Below, piece after piece: positions 27,275 through 36,328 of a DNA stretch of 64,000 bases; position 1 is the first letter of the stretch; the number at the start of each line of letters is the position of its first letter. The position numbers were made by a program, and so were the translations under genes. The DNA lies in the NCBI GenBank assembly GCA_016794595.1, contig JAEUJN010000018.1, positions 34,905-98,904 of the forward strand, read 5' to 3'. The notes beneath the pieces are model-generated. The model saw only the letters and a program-made list of their open reading frames with translations. It was not told the origin of the DNA and made no database searches. Origin of the DNA: Kineosporiaceae bacterium (GTDB lineage Bacteria; Actinomycetota; Actinomycetes; Actinomycetales; Kineosporiaceae).

Positions 27275-27474
27275 TCCATGGTGGCACCACTGATCAGCGA
27301 GTGCTGCCGCGGGGGCAGGTGCTGTGGGACACCCCTGCGAGGGTGTCCGTCCACCCGAGCGCAGGCGCGGATCTACGTGGTTACCCGGAAGCGGAGCCCG
27401 GAGTGATCGGCGCAGGCTGGTAGGAGCTGAACCGCTCGAGGGAGGGGTTCGCCACGCCGAAGGGGGCGAGTGAG

Positions 27475-27864
27475 ATGAGGGCACCGTTCGTTCACCACGT
27501 GGCACTCAGCGTTCGGGACATCGATCGCAGCGCCGACTGGTACGCCGGACTGCTCGACCTGACGCTCGTCGCGGAGACCGACGACGGCGCGCCGATGAAG
27601 ATCTTCGTCAATGACTGCGGGCAGGCCATCGACCTACGCCAGGACCTCGGGGTGGCTCCCGAACCGTTCACGCAGACCCGGGTCGGTTTGGACCATCTCG
27701 CCTTCTCCTGCGCGGACCTCGCTGAGTTGGAGGCCTGGCTCCACCGGATCCAGGGCCGCGGGGTCACCCATTCACCGATCGCCACCTCACCTTTCGGCAC
27801 GCACCTCACCTTCAGGGATCCCGACGGGATCCCACTCGAGTTCTTCGTTCCCACCGCTCGGTGA
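27475..27864 (+). CDS. VOC-family (glyoxalase/dioxygenase-fold) protein
   Basis: A 129-aa protein with the paired beta-alpha-beta-beta-beta modules of the vicinal-oxygen-chelate superfamily. It starts FVHHVALSVRDIDRSADWYAGLLDL (metal-site His in HHVALSV), has VGLDHLAFSCADLAELEAWL in the middle and ends LTFRDPDGIPLEFFVP with the last metal-site Glu. The specific reaction cannot be told. It lies 200 bp from the divergent LuxR gene and 37 bp before the beta-propeller gene. Confidence 0.88.
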   Translation: MRAPFVHHVALSVRDIDRSADWYAGLLDLTLVAETDDGAPMKIFVNDCGQAIDLRQDLGVAPEPFTQTRVGLDHLAFSCADLAELEAWLHRIQGRGVTHSPIATSPFGTHLTFRDPDGIPLEFFVPTAR

Positions 27865-27901
27865 GAACGATTGCCGGCCAACCATTCCCAGGGGGATCTC
27901 C

Positions 27902-28975
27902 ATGAGGAAGCATGCATCCGGACTGCTCGTGGCAGCGGTCACCGCGGCCGCCATGACCGGGGTGACCGGGGGGGCTGCGGCATCCGCCGTCACTCGTGTC
28001 GCCCTGCCCACGACCAGCATGTCGACGACCGCTGTGGCGCCGGTTCCGTCCCTGGCCCCCCACCACGTGGTGGCCAGGTTCGCTCCTGGCGCCGGTGGAG
28101 CCTTCGCCGAGAGCATGGCCAGGCTGGACGAGCGGCACCTGATCGTCAGCCTGACCCAGTTCGGCACCGAGCGGGCCGACGGCAGCTGGACCGACAACTT
28201 CGGCCAGCTCTTCACGGTCGCGGCCAATGGCAGGAAGTCCGTGTTCGGTCCGCGGGTCAATCTCGGGGCCTGCGCACAGTTCATGGGCGTGGCCGTCGAT
28301 CCGGCCCGCCGGGTCTTCGTCGCCGTTGGCAACTTCGACTCCTCCTGCGGCCCGGCCAGCCCGGCCAGTGGCGTCTACCGGGTCAGGAGTGATGGGTTCA
28401 GCCGGGTGATGACTCTGCCCGCCGGCGTATTTGCCAACGGGCTCACGGTCCATCGTGGCCAGCTCTACGTGACCGACAGCCACGGCGGCGCGGTGTACCG
28501 GGGGCCCGCCCTGAGGACCAGTTCGCCGACGACGCCGTGGTTCTCGGACGTACGGCTCACCCCGACCACTTCCCTGTCCATCGGTGCCAACGGCATCGCA
28601 TCCCGGGACGGCAGGCTGTACCTGACCGGCTATGCCCGCGGGAATGTGATCGCGGTCGCCATTGATCGACACGGGCGGCCGGGGCGCGTGGAGCTGGTGG
28701 CCCACGACCCGCGCTTGGTACGCGCCGACGGCATCACGTTCGACCCTCGCGGCCGGCTCTGGGCCAGCGTGAACCCGACGGTCGACTTCACCACCATGAC
28801 CCAGACCGGTGAGGGCTCGATCGTCTCGATCGACCGTCGAGGGCGGATCTCCACCCTGCCAGTGGCGCCAGGCTCGCTGGACTACCCGACCCAGTCGATC
28901 TGGTTGCGGGGGAAGCTGTACGTGGCCAACGGCGCTTTCGTCCACGGCACGCCGTCGGTGGTGGCGATCGGCTGA
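27902..28975 (+). CDS. Secreted SMP-30/gluconolactonase-like beta-propeller protein
   Basis: A 357-aa exported protein. The signal peptide is MRKHASGLLVAAVTAAAMTGVTGG followed by an Ala-rich cleavage region. The mature part has repeated blades such as FMGVAVDPARRVFVAVGNFD, NGLTVHRGQLYVTDSHGGAVYR, NGIASRDGRLYLTGY and DGITFDPRGRLWASV, typical of six-bladed SMP-30-like propellers. The substrate is unknown. A bidirectional hairpin follows at 29006-29051. Confidence 0.8.
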   Translation: MRKHASGLLVAAVTAAAMTGVTGGAAASAVTRVALPTTSMSTTAVAPVPSLAPHHVVARFAPGAGGAFAESMARLDERHLIVSLTQFGTERADGSWTDNFGQLFTVAANGRKSVFGPRVNLGACAQFMGVAVDPARRVFVAVGNFDSSCGPASPASGVYRVRSDGFSRVMTLPAGVFANGLTVHRGQLYVTDSHGGAVYRGPALRTSSPTTPWFSDVRLTPTTSLSIGANGIASRDGRLYLTGYARGNVIAVAIDRHGRPGRVELVAHDPRLVRADGITFDPRGRLWASVNPTVDFTTMTQTGEGSIVSIDRRGRISTLPVAPGSLDYPTQSIWLRGKLYVANGAFVHGTPSVVAIG

Positions 28976-29005
28976 CCGTTCCTGCTCGCATCTCCCACTC
29001 GCATC

Positions 29006-29051
29006 GACGTGACGAGGCGCTGTCGACCTGTCGACAGCGCCTCATCACGTC
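29006..29051. terminator. Bidirectional terminator hairpin between convergent genes
   Basis: 21-bp arms (29006-29026 and 29031-29051) pair with one mismatch around a 4-nt loop. The stem core is GAGGCGCTGTCGA. The stop codon of the minus-strand methyltransferase (29045-29047) is inside the right arm. It serves the plus-strand propeller gene and the minus-strand gene. Its sequence is unrelated to the dispersed palindrome. Confidence 0.8.
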
Positions 29052-29800
29052 ACGGGGCGGCGGAGGACCAGCGCTACGTCGGTGACGGTGAACAGGAATC
29101 GGCCGTCGTCGGACAGCTTGCGCAATCCGGCCACCCAGGCCGCGGCCCGGGCGGCCAGCTGGGCATCGTCGGCGGCGGCCGCCAGTACCCCGCGAGCCAC
29201 CTTCCAGCCCACGGAGTTCTCGTCGAACCTGCGGTGGGTGTCCGCCCAGGTCTCCACCGTCTCGAGCTCGAATCGCGTGGTTCGGGCCAGGCTCAGCAAC
29301 TTGCGGCCCATGAACCCGTCCGCCCGTTCGGCCCACCGCGGCACGCTCGAGACGAACCGGTCGACCAGCAGCCGGGTCAGGGCGTCGTCGTCGCTGGCGA
29401 ACAGCGTGGTGTCCCAGTCGCTGTGGGCCAGCACCAGCAGGCCCCCCGGTCGCAGCACCCGGTAGCAGTCCTCCACGTGGGCTCGGGCGTCCGCCACGTG
29501 TTCGGCGACGTTGACCGAGACCACCCGGTCGAGACCGGCGTCGGCGAACGGCAGCGGCTCGTCCAGGTCGGCGATCAGCGAGCGCACCCGCTCGTCGCCG
29601 AGCAGGTCGTCGTCCAGGTCGGAGGAGGTGTCGACGGCGTGGAACCGCACGGCGCACCCGGCCTGGTCGGCCTCGGCCAGCATCGCGCGCAGGGTCCGCC
29701 CGTATCCGGTGGCCAGATCCGCGACCTCGAGCACGTCACGGCCCACGTCCCGGGCAGGACGCAGGTCGGCGAGCTGCGCGATGCGGTCATGACGTCCCAC
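29045..29800 (-). CDS. Class I SAM-dependent methyltransferase
   Basis: A 251-aa protein with a Rossmann methyltransferase fold: motif I DVLEVADLATGYGRTLRAML is a diverged SAM loop, the acidic FHAVDTSSDLDDDL follows, and VVSVNVAEHVADARAHVEDCYRVLRPGGLLVLAHSDWD is the classic motif IV/post-motif region. The substrate is unknown. GTG 29800 is the only good start; it leaves 74 bp to the divergent DUF2520 gene. Confidence 0.82.
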   Translation of the reverse strand: MGRHDRIAQLADLRPARDVGRDVLEVADLATGYGRTLRAMLAEADQAGCAVRFHAVDTSSDLDDDLLGDERVRSLIADLDEPLPFADAGLDRVVSVNVAEHVADARAHVEDCYRVLRPGGLLVLAHSDWDTTLFASDDDALTRLLVDRFVSSVPRWAERADGFMGRKLLSLARTTRFELETVETWADTHRRFDENSVGWKVARGVLAAAADDAQLAARAAAWVAGLRKLSDDGRFLFTVTDVALVLRRPVT

Positions 29801-29874
29801 GTCGGTCAGGCTAACGTCACTGCTCGTGACATCGGAGCCTCGCGTCGCCTCGCACACCAGACCGTGAGCACATC

Positions 29875-30825
29875 GTGACCGACCCGACATTCGCCGCCGC
29901 CCCGGACGATCCCGGCCAACGCCCCGGCCGATTGGGCGTCGGGGTGATCGGCGCGGGGCGGGTGGGCGCCGTCCTGGGCAGTGCCCTGCGTGCCGCCGGG
30001 CACGCCGTGGTGGCGGTCTCGGCGGTCTCGGCGGCAAGTCGGGAGCGGGCCGAGGTGATGCTGCCCGGGGTTCCCGTGCTGGCGGTGCCCGAGGTCATCG
30101 AACGCGCCGAACTGGTGCTGCTCACCGTTCCGGACGACGCGCTGACCGACCTGGTCGAGGGCCTGGCCTCCGCGGGGTTGTGGCAGCCCGGTCAGCTGCT
30201 GGTCCACACCTCGGGTCGTTTCGGGTGGCGCGTCCTGGACGCCGCCGCCCGGCACGGGGCGATCCCGTTGGCCCTGCACCCGGCGATGACCTTCACCGGT
30301 ACCAGCCTGGACCTTTCCCGGTTGGTGGACTGCTGTTTCGGGGTCACCGCCCCGAACCCGGTGCTGCCGATCGCCCAGGCCCTGGTGGTCGAGATGGGCG
30401 CCGAGCCGGTGGTGGTCCCCGAGGAGGCCAGGGCGCTTTATCACGCCGCTCTCGCGCACGGGGCCAACCACTTGGTGACGCTGGTGGCCCAGTCCCTGGA
30501 CCTGTTGCGCGGAGCCGGGATCGAGCCCGCCGACCGGGTCCTGGCCCCGCTGCTGTCGGCCGCCCTGGACAACGCACTCCGCGCCGGGGACGGCGCCCTG
30601 ACGGGCCCGGTCTCCCGCGGGGACGCCGGAACGGTGGCTGCGCACGTCCGTGCGCTCGCGACAGCGGACGCCGCGGCCGAGTCCACCGGCGTCCCTGCCG
30701 TCCTGCCCCTCTACCGCGCCCTGGCCCGGGCCACCGCGGTCAGGGCCATGGCCTCGGGCCGGCTGCCGGCCGATCGGGCCGAGGCACTGCTCAGTGCGCT
30801 GGCCGACCAGGGGCCCACCGCCTGA
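29875..30825 (+). CDS. Rossmann-like and DUF2520 domain protein
   Basis: A 316-aa predicted oxidoreductase-like protein. The N-terminal nucleotide-binding motif is VGVIGAGRVGAVLGSALRAAGH; the DUF2520 C-terminal domain carries FGWRVLDAAARHGAIPLALHPAMTFTG and LYHAALAHGANHLVTLV. This family sits next to panC throughout actinobacteria, suggesting a role in pantothenate or a related pathway, but no activity is established. The start is GTG 29875. It is followed by 209 bp before the SPFH gene. Confidence 0.9.
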   Translation: MTDPTFAAAPDDPGQRPGRLGVGVIGAGRVGAVLGSALRAAGHAVVAVSAVSAASRERAEVMLPGVPVLAVPEVIERAELVLLTVPDDALTDLVEGLASAGLWQPGQLLVHTSGRFGWRVLDAAARHGAIPLALHPAMTFTGTSLDLSRLVDCCFGVTAPNPVLPIAQALVVEMGAEPVVVPEEARALYHAALAHGANHLVTLVAQSLDLLRGAGIEPADRVLAPLLSAALDNALRAGDGALTGPVSRGDAGTVAAHVRALATADAAAESTGVPAVLPLYRALARATAVRAMASGRLPADRAEALLSALADQGPTA

Positions 30826-31034
30826 CGAGGGCGAGGGTCTCCGGGTGCGCTCCGGCGAGATGAGAGCACGGTCAACGCCGCGGAGCCGGTGCGCCTTGGG
30901 TGGGCGCTTGCGGTGCCGGACAGTGGTGATCAGGTGCCCGGGGTGACCTTGGGGTCCTGGCGAAGAGGATTCCTTGGTGATATCACTTTGGCATCAGATC
31001 TCCGGGAAGTCCGGCTGAGCCGCTGGAGGCCGCC
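30826..31034. other. Intergenic region before the SPFH gene
   Basis: 209 bp with no gene. It contains the relatively AT-rich stretch GGTGATATCACTTTGGCATC around 30973-30992, including the palindrome TGATATCA, which is a plausible promoter or operator for the SPFH gene. GGAGG stands just before that gene's ATG. Confidence 0.4.
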
Positions 31035-32000
31035 ATGAACACCGCCACCGTCCGTGACCCATCGCCCTCCGCCGAGCCGGGGGCTCTGGCCACGCACCGC
31101 GCCGTGGACATCCACGAGCGGCGGGCCTGGCACGTCAACGGCTTCATCGGGGTTCTCGCGGCCCTGGTCTCGTTCCTGGCCGCCGCGGGACTGCTCGCCT
31201 GGGCCGCCGTTCGCAGCGATGCCCTCGAGGCCGTCGGCCCGGTCGAGATCCTCCTGCTCGTGCTCGCCGGGCTCCTGGTGCTCCTGGGCGCGTCGCTGGC
31301 CGCTGCCCTGACCGTCATCCAGCCGGGGCAGACCCGGGTGGTGCAGTTCTTCGGGCGGTACGTGGGCACCGTACGCACCACGGGCCTGATCACGTTGGCG
31401 CCCTGGACGACGCGCCGCACCGCCTCGGTGCGGGTGAACAACTTCGACACCCCGCGGCTGAAGGTGAACGACGCCACGGGCAATCCGGTGGAGATCGCCG
31501 CCATCGTGGTCTGGCAGGTTGCCGACACGGCCAAGGCAACGTTCGCGGTCGAGGACGTCTTCGGCTTCGTCCAGGTGCAGGCGGAGGCCGCCGTCCGGCA
31601 CGTCGCGCGCACCTATCCCTACGACAGCGCCGAGGGCACCGAGTCCCTGCGCGGGTCCACCGACGTGATCTCCTCCGAGCTGGCGGTCGAGGTGGCCGAA
31701 CGGGTCGAGGCAGCCGGGGTGGAGATCCTCGAGGTGCGGATCAGTCACCTGGCCTATGCCCCCGAGATCGCCCAGGCCATGCTGCAGCGCCAGCAGGCGG
31801 CAGCGGTGGTCGCGGCCCGCAGCACGATCGTCGAGGGGGCCGTGGGCATGGTGCAGATGGCCCTGGCCGAACTGAGCCGTCAGGACGTGGTCGAACTCGA
31901 CGAGGAACGGCGGGCGGCCATGGTGTCCAACCTGTTGGTCGTGCTGTGCGGGGACTCCCGGGTCTCGCCGGTGGTGAACACGGGCACCCTGTACGCGTGA
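31035..32000 (+). CDS. SPFH/band-7 domain membrane protein
   Basis: A 321-aa prohibitin/stomatin-like protein. Two N-terminal helices (about 37-58 and 70-93) precede the SPFH domain: [26 protein letters not shown], then [33 protein letters not shown] and a helical [53 protein letters not shown]. Such proteins scaffold membrane microdomains and proteases, including FtsH in E. coli. A small ribbon-helix-helix-like gene follows after 18 bp, apparently in the same operon. Confidence 0.9.
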   Translation: MNTATVRDPSPSAEPGALATHRAVDIHERRAWHVNGFIGVLAALVSFLAAAGLLAWAAVRSDALEAVGPVEILLLVLAGLLVLLGASLAAALTVIQPGQTRVVQFFGRYVGTVRTTGLITLAPWTTRRTASVRVNNFDTPRLKVNDATGNPVEIAAIVVWQVADTAKATFAVEDVFGFVQVQAEAAVRHVARTYPYDSAEGTESLRGSTDVISSELAVEVAERVEAAGVEILEVRISHLAYAPEIAQAMLQRQQAAAVVAARSTIVEGAVGMVQMALAELSRQDVVELDEERRAAMVSNLLVVLCGDSRVSPVVNTGTLYA

Positions 32001-32018
32001 GTCGGGCGGGACGCTGAG

Positions 32019-32243
32019 ATGGACGACGAGAGCGGCCCGGCGCCGGCGTCGTCCGGCTCGCGTTCGGGGCGCCGCCGCCGTGAACGCAAGGCGATGCTGC
32101 TGCGGCTGGACCCGGACCTGCACGATGCCCTCACGCGCTGGGCGGCCGATGAGCTGCGCAGCACGAACGCTCATCTCGAGTGGCTGCTCGTTCGGGCGCT
32201 GAATGACTCCGGTCGACTGAGAGGTCCCGGGCCCACCGGGTAA
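32019..32243 (+). CDS. Small ribbon-helix-helix-like protein
   Basis: A 74-aa basic protein. After a Ser/Arg-rich leader, the segment AMLLRLDPDLHDALTRWAADELRSTNAHLEWLLVRAL looks like an Arc/CopG-type ribbon-helix-helix domain: a beta strand with alternating residues, then two helices. It probably binds DNA, perhaps autoregulating the SPFH operon. Its pairing directly after an SPFH gene suggests a functional link, which is inferred. Confidence 0.7.
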   Translation: MDDESGPAPASSGSRSGRRRRERKAMLLRLDPDLHDALTRWAADELRSTNAHLEWLLVRALNDSGRLRGPGPTG

Positions 32244-32311
32244 CGTGATCGCCCGGCTCGGCGTGGCGGCGCACGACGGGGTGCGCGACCCGGGCCGGCG
32301 GAGGGAGCCAC

Positions 32312-33244
32312 GTGGACGCCGAACCCGTCGTCGCCCGGACCCGGGCCGAGCTGGACGCCGCGCGAGATCGGTTGGGCGGCACCGTCGCCGTGGTGATGAC
32401 CATGGGTGCCCTGCACGAGGGGCATGCCACCCTGATGCGCCGAGCGCGCGAGAGCGCCGACCACGTGGTGGCGACGATCTTCCTCAACCCGCTGCAGTTC
32501 GGGCCGAAGGAAGACCTGGCCAAGTACCCCCGCACCTTCGACGCCGACCTCGAGCTGTGCACCCGCGAGGGTGTCGACCTGGTCTTCGCCCCCGGACCCG
32601 GCGTGGTCTACCAGGACGGCGACCCAGGGGTGCGGGTGTCGGCCGGCCGGCTGGGTGAGGTGCTCGAGGGTCACAGCCGGCCCGGACACTTCGACGGGGT
32701 GCTCACGGTCGTCGCCAAGCTGCTGCACCTGGTCAGGCCACACCGCGCCCTGTTCGGGCAGAAGGACGCGCAACAGCTGCTGCTGATCCGGCGGATGGCC
32801 CGGGACCTGGACTTCCGGTGCGAGATCGTCGCAGTGTCCACGGTCCGCGAGCCGGACGGCCTGGCCATGAGCAGCCGCAACACCTACCTGAACGCCCTGG
32901 ACCGGGAGGTCGCGCTGACCCTTCCGCGGGCTCTCCAGGCGGGCCTCGCCGCGGCGATCGAAGGCCCGAGTGCGGTGCGGCGGGCGGCTCGGGAGGTGCT
33001 CGTACGCGAGCCACTGTGCATCGTCGACTACCTGGTGCTGGTCCACCCCGAGACCCTCGAGAACGTGCCCGAGTGGTACCGGGGTGAGGCGCTTCTGGCC
33101 GTCGCAGCGCGGGTGGGCACCACCCGGCTGATCGACAACATGCCGGTGCTGGTCGGGCAGGCGAACGACACCGCGCTCGGGGTCGGCGTCCCGTCCGCGA
33201 TCACCGCGGGGGCCGACACGCGGCGTCCCGTGCGCGACCACTGA
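32312..33244 (+). CDS. panC: Pantothenate synthetase
   Basis: It condenses pantoate and beta-alanine with ATP to pantothenate. The N-terminal [18 protein letters not shown] (29-46) holds the nucleotide-binding Hx[52 protein letters not shown] and MSSRNTYL (KMSKS-like) are all intact. The length, 310 aa, is normal. GTG 32312 has GGAGGGAG upstream. The usual partner panD is not in the window; a NadC-like gene follows. Confidence 0.96.
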   Translation: MDAEPVVARTRAELDAARDRLGGTVAVVMTMGALHEGHATLMRRARESADHVVATIFLNPLQFGPKEDLAKYPRTFDADLELCTREGVDLVFAPGPGVVYQDGDPGVRVSAGRLGEVLEGHSRPGHFDGVLTVVAKLLHLVRPHRALFGQKDAQQLLLIRRMARDLDFRCEIVAVSTVREPDGLAMSSRNTYLNALDREVALTLPRALQAGLAAAIEGPSAVRRAAREVLVREPLCIVDYLVLVHPETLENVPEWYRGEALLAVAARVGTTRLIDNMPVLVGQANDTALGVGVPSAITAGADTRRPVRDH

Positions 33245-33363
33245 GCCCTTCGCGGCCCGACACGCGGCAGGATCGGCGAGTGCACACCGCTCCCCTCCGC
33301 CAAACCGAGTACCTTCCGTCACGTGCGGGGCACTCAGAGATACAGCGCGGCTCGGGGCGTTCG

Positions 33364-34299
33364 ATGAGTCGTCACCGCGCCGAGGGCCCTCGGGCCCCCT
33401 GGCAGGAGGGCACGCGGGACGCCCTGACCGCCGCCGGCTTGGAGCCCCACTGGGTGCGTGACCTGGTCGTGCGGGCGCTGGCCGAAGATCTCGGCCCCGG
33501 GTGGGTGGACGTCACCACGGCGGCCACGGTGCCGGTGGACGACGACCGGCGCGCTGAGGTCGTGGCCGGTCAGGACGGGGTGTGCGCCGGGCTGCTGCTC
33601 TGGCCCGTGGTGCTCGCCGAGGCAGCCAGCCGGCTGGATCTGCCGGTGCCCACCGCCGACCTGCGGGTCCACGACGGCGCCTGGGTTCAGGCCGGTGATG
33701 TGCTGGCCGATCTGCGCGGTCCGACCCGGGTGCTGCTCGTGGCCGAGCGCACGGCCCTGAACCTGATCCGCCATCTGTCCGGGGTGGCGACCCATGCGGC
33801 GGCCTGGGTGGCCGCGCTGTCCGGAACCGGCACGCGCCTGCTCGACACCCGCTGCACCACGCCCGGCTTGCGGCCGCTGGAGCGATACGCCGTCCGCTGC
33901 GGTGGCGGGACCAACGGACGAGCCGGTCTCTACGACGCCGCGCACGTGACCGTCGCGCACGCCGGTGCCACCGGCTCGGTGGCCGGGGCGCTGGACGCCG
34001 TGCGGCGCCGGCTGCCCGGTGCGCTGGTGCAGGTCGACGTCCGATCCCCGCTGCAGGGCGTCGAGGCGGTGCACGCGGGCGCCCGGTTCGTGGTGTGCGA
34101 GCAGATGGCGCTCGACGGCCTCCCCTCGATGGTGGCTCAGATTCGGGCGGCCACCCCGGAGCGGGTCGAGGTCGCCTGTTCGGGCAGTTACCGGCTGGCC
34201 CAGGCACCGCATGTGGCGCGGGCCGGGGTCGATCACGTCTACGTCGACGCCCTGGTTCAGGAGGCCCCGGCGCTCGACGTCGGGATGCGGATGTACTGA
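33364..34299 (+). CDS. NadC-like protein with altered active-site residues
   Basis: A 311-aa homologue of nicotinate-nucleotide pyrophosphorylase (quinolinate phosphoribosyltransferase). It has the family fold: ALAEDLGPGWVDVTT, AERTALNLIRHLSGVATHAA, the TTPGLRPLERYAVRCGGG block, and FVVCEQMALDGL for the barrel. However the usual DTRKTTPG reads DTRCTTPG (Lys to Cys at 164), and the usual GGGHNHRMGLSDAVLIKDNH reads GGGTNGRAGLYDAAHVTVAH (180-199). This loses a His and the Lys-Asp-Asn of the second site. These residues bind quinolinate and PRPP in M. tuberculosis NadC. It may be inactive or have changed substrate. No nadA or nadB is nearby. Confidence 0.85.
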   Translation: MSRHRAEGPRAPWQEGTRDALTAAGLEPHWVRDLVVRALAEDLGPGWVDVTTAATVPVDDDRRAEVVAGQDGVCAGLLLWPVVLAEAASRLDLPVPTADLRVHDGAWVQAGDVLADLRGPTRVLLVAERTALNLIRHLSGVATHAAAWVAALSGTGTRLLDTRCTTPGLRPLERYAVRCGGGTNGRAGLYDAAHVTVAHAGATGSVAGALDAVRRRLPGALVQVDVRSPLQGVEAVHAGARFVVCEQMALDGLPSMVAQIRAATPERVEVACSGSYRLAQAPHVARAGVDHVYVDALVQEAPALDVGMRMY

Positions 34300-34360
34300 C
34301 GGTGTACCCCCGAGGTCGGGGTCGCCGGCCTCGATGCCCGGCCGGGGGTGGCCGCTGTCG

Positions 34361-35587
34361 TCAGCCGGTCCCCAGTAGCGAGTCGTACAGCGAGCGGTGA
34401 CGTTCGCAGACCGCCACCCGCTCCCGCCAGCGGGCCACCGGGTCACTGCGCGGCGTGCTCTGTTGCTCGACAACCAGTCTCAGTGCCCGGGTGAGGGCCT
34501 CCGCAGTGGCGTCGGCGTCCCCACCCGGCTGGTAGGTCAGGCTCGTCGTGCTCTGGTGAGCCGAGTGCGAGGACGCCGGCAGCACGGCCTGCGTGCCGAG
34601 GTCGGCGCACGCCTCGGGCCAGACCGAGTGCGAGCCGTGGACCAGCGGCACCACCGAGACGTCCAGCGCGGACAGGTGATCCCAGAGTTGGGCCTCGGTC
34701 AGGGGTCGGTGGGAGATGAGCGACCCGTTCACCGAGCGCACCAGTTGATCGATGCGGCGTACCACGGCAGGGGCGTAGGCGGTCGCACCGGGGTCGGTCA
34801 CGGACTCGTTCAGGTGGACCCGCAGGTGGGCCCCCGGCGTCGCCGAGACCGCACGGGCCAGCGCGTCCACGAAGTCGACCGCGTCGACCGCGAGCCGCAG
34901 GGAGCCCAGGTGAGTCCCGACCCTCAGTCCGCGCCGCCGTCCGGCGGTGTCGAGCCGTGGGCTGCGCATGCGCACGAAGTCGACGGCATGAGGGTGCGGG
35001 ACGACGGCCGGGGCCAGACCCCACCGCTCGCCCATCTCGTCTGCGGCGGAGTCGGTCAGGGTCAGGACGGCGTCGGCCCGGGCCAGCAGGTCGGACAGCC
35101 GGCGGGTGAAGGCCTCGGGGTCCTGCCCGCTCGGGTCGCTCAGGTGGTAGGCGGTGACGACCAGGGGAGTACCCGAGCGACGGACGGCCTCGAGGGCGGC
35201 CCGGGTGCCCTCGATCGCCTCCTCACCCACGCTCGGCGGCAGGCCGAGGACGTGGACCAGGTCGATCTCGTCCAGGTGGTCGGTCAGCCACGAGGCGTCG
35301 AAGGCCCCCTCGCGCCGCGCCGTCCCCAACATCGAGACGGTGGTGCGGTGGACGCCGTCGATGCCCTCGGGGTGGGAGAGGTGGCGCGCGTAGAGGCTGC
35401 GTCCGGGCAGGGTGGCCACCCGCAACACGCGGCGGCCCTCCCAGGCCGGGCTGGCTCGGCGGCGAGTGCGAGATGGCGACACGGGGCGACTCCGGGGCTG
35501 GTCGGGACCGTTGATCGGGTGAACCGGTCTCACCAACCATTCCCCGCCGGGTCGGCGGGTAATCCCCTTCGTGGCTGTCGGGGTCAT
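34361..35587 (-). CDS. Glycosyltransferase, GT4-like fold
   Basis: A 408-aa protein. The N-terminal half has DLVHVLGLPPSVGEEAIEG and GTPLVVTAYHLSDPSGQ, then ADAVLTLTDSAADEMGERWGLAPAVVPHPHAVDF, a typical acceptor-to-hinge pattern of GT-B glycosyltransferases. The C-terminal half has LRVGTHLGSLRLAVDAVDF and LSALDVSVVPLVHGSHSVWPEACADLGTQAVLP, where a Ser-x-x-Trp-Pro-Glu stretch stands at the usual sugar-nucleotide Glu. Donor and acceptor are unknown. It is convergent with the NadC-like gene and divergent from the next gene, so it is a single-gene unit. Confidence 0.8.
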   Translation of the reverse strand: MTPTATKGITRRPGGEWLVRPVHPINGPDQPRSRPVSPSRTRRRASPAWEGRRVLRVATLPGRSLYARHLSHPEGIDGVHRTTVSMLGTARREGAFDASWLTDHLDEIDLVHVLGLPPSVGEEAIEGTRAALEAVRRSGTPLVVTAYHLSDPSGQDPEAFTRRLSDLLARADAVLTLTDSAADEMGERWGLAPAVVPHPHAVDFVRMRSPRLDTAGRRRGLRVGTHLGSLRLAVDAVDFVDALARAVSATPGAHLRVHLNESVTDPGATAYAPAVVRRIDQLVRSVNGSLISHRPLTEAQLWDHLSALDVSVVPLVHGSHSVWPEACADLGTQAVLPASSHSAHQSTTSLTYQPGGDADATAEALTRALRLVVEQQSTPRSDPVARWRERVAVCERHRSLYDSLLGTG

Positions 35588-35671
35588 CGTCGCGCCTCCG
35601 GGACTCAGAGTGTTCAGATGGCTACTGTGAGCGGCCTATCGGGGCCCTCATCGTCAGGAAGGACCGCCGTC

Positions 35672-36187
35672 ATGGTGGTGTCGACGCCATCCGATGCCTC
35701 CTCGCAGCCCCGGGCGCAGTCCGGGCAGCAGCGCCGGGTGAGCAACGGGGTGGTGCGCCAGCTGCTCCGCTCCGCCGTCGCCCTGCAGGCCGAGGATCTG
35801 TTGCGCACCATCGGGGCCCTGGCCATGGAGCAGCACGACGTGCGGCAGTGGGGAGCCATGGTGGAGCGGGATGTCCGCGACCTGTCGATCCTCGCCTCGT
35901 GTGCCGTGGAGGCCGGTGCGGCACTGCCCGCCGGATTCGACGGCGGAACGCCCGACCCGAATGCCCCGGGATCGGTGATCGAGGGACTGCTGGCCAGCCA
36001 CGAGGCACTGATGTCGGTCCTGCGCCAATTGGCCGACCGAGCCGATCAGCCGCAGATCAGGCACGCAGTCCGGGAGGTCCTCGACCACCGCGACGAGGAG
36101 GCCGCCGTGTTGCGAGCCCTGGGGGCCGGGCGCGGTTTGCCCGCGATGGAGCGATTGGTCCACGGGGCACTGTCGAAGTACAGCTGA
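35672..36187 (+). CDS. Helical protein of unknown function
   Basis: A 171-aa protein without signal peptide. After a Ser/Gln-rich leader, helices such as LLRSAVALQAEDLLRTIGALAMEQHDVRQWGAMVERDVRDL and IRHAVREVLDHRDEEAAVLRALG suggest a helical bundle; His/Glu spacing hints at a ferritin-like fold but I would not assign it. ATG 35672 has AGGAAGGA at 35656-35663; an alternative in-frame ATG at 35618 would add 18 residues. Confidence 0.65.
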   Translation: MVVSTPSDASSQPRAQSGQQRRVSNGVVRQLLRSAVALQAEDLLRTIGALAMEQHDVRQWGAMVERDVRDLSILASCAVEAGAALPAGFDGGTPDPNAPGSVIEGLLASHEALMSVLRQLADRADQPQIRHAVREVLDHRDEEAAVLRALGAGRGLPAMERLVHGALSKYS

Positions 36188-36328
36188 TCGCTCCTCGTCG
36201 CTCAGTCGTCGGTGAACGAGCCCATTTCGGTCTCGAGTGACGGGTTGGCCCTCACCGCCCGGGCGGTCGGCAGGGCCGATGAGGAGGGCGGCGGCGCGAC
36301 GTGAGTGCCGCCGTCGTATTCTCCAGGG

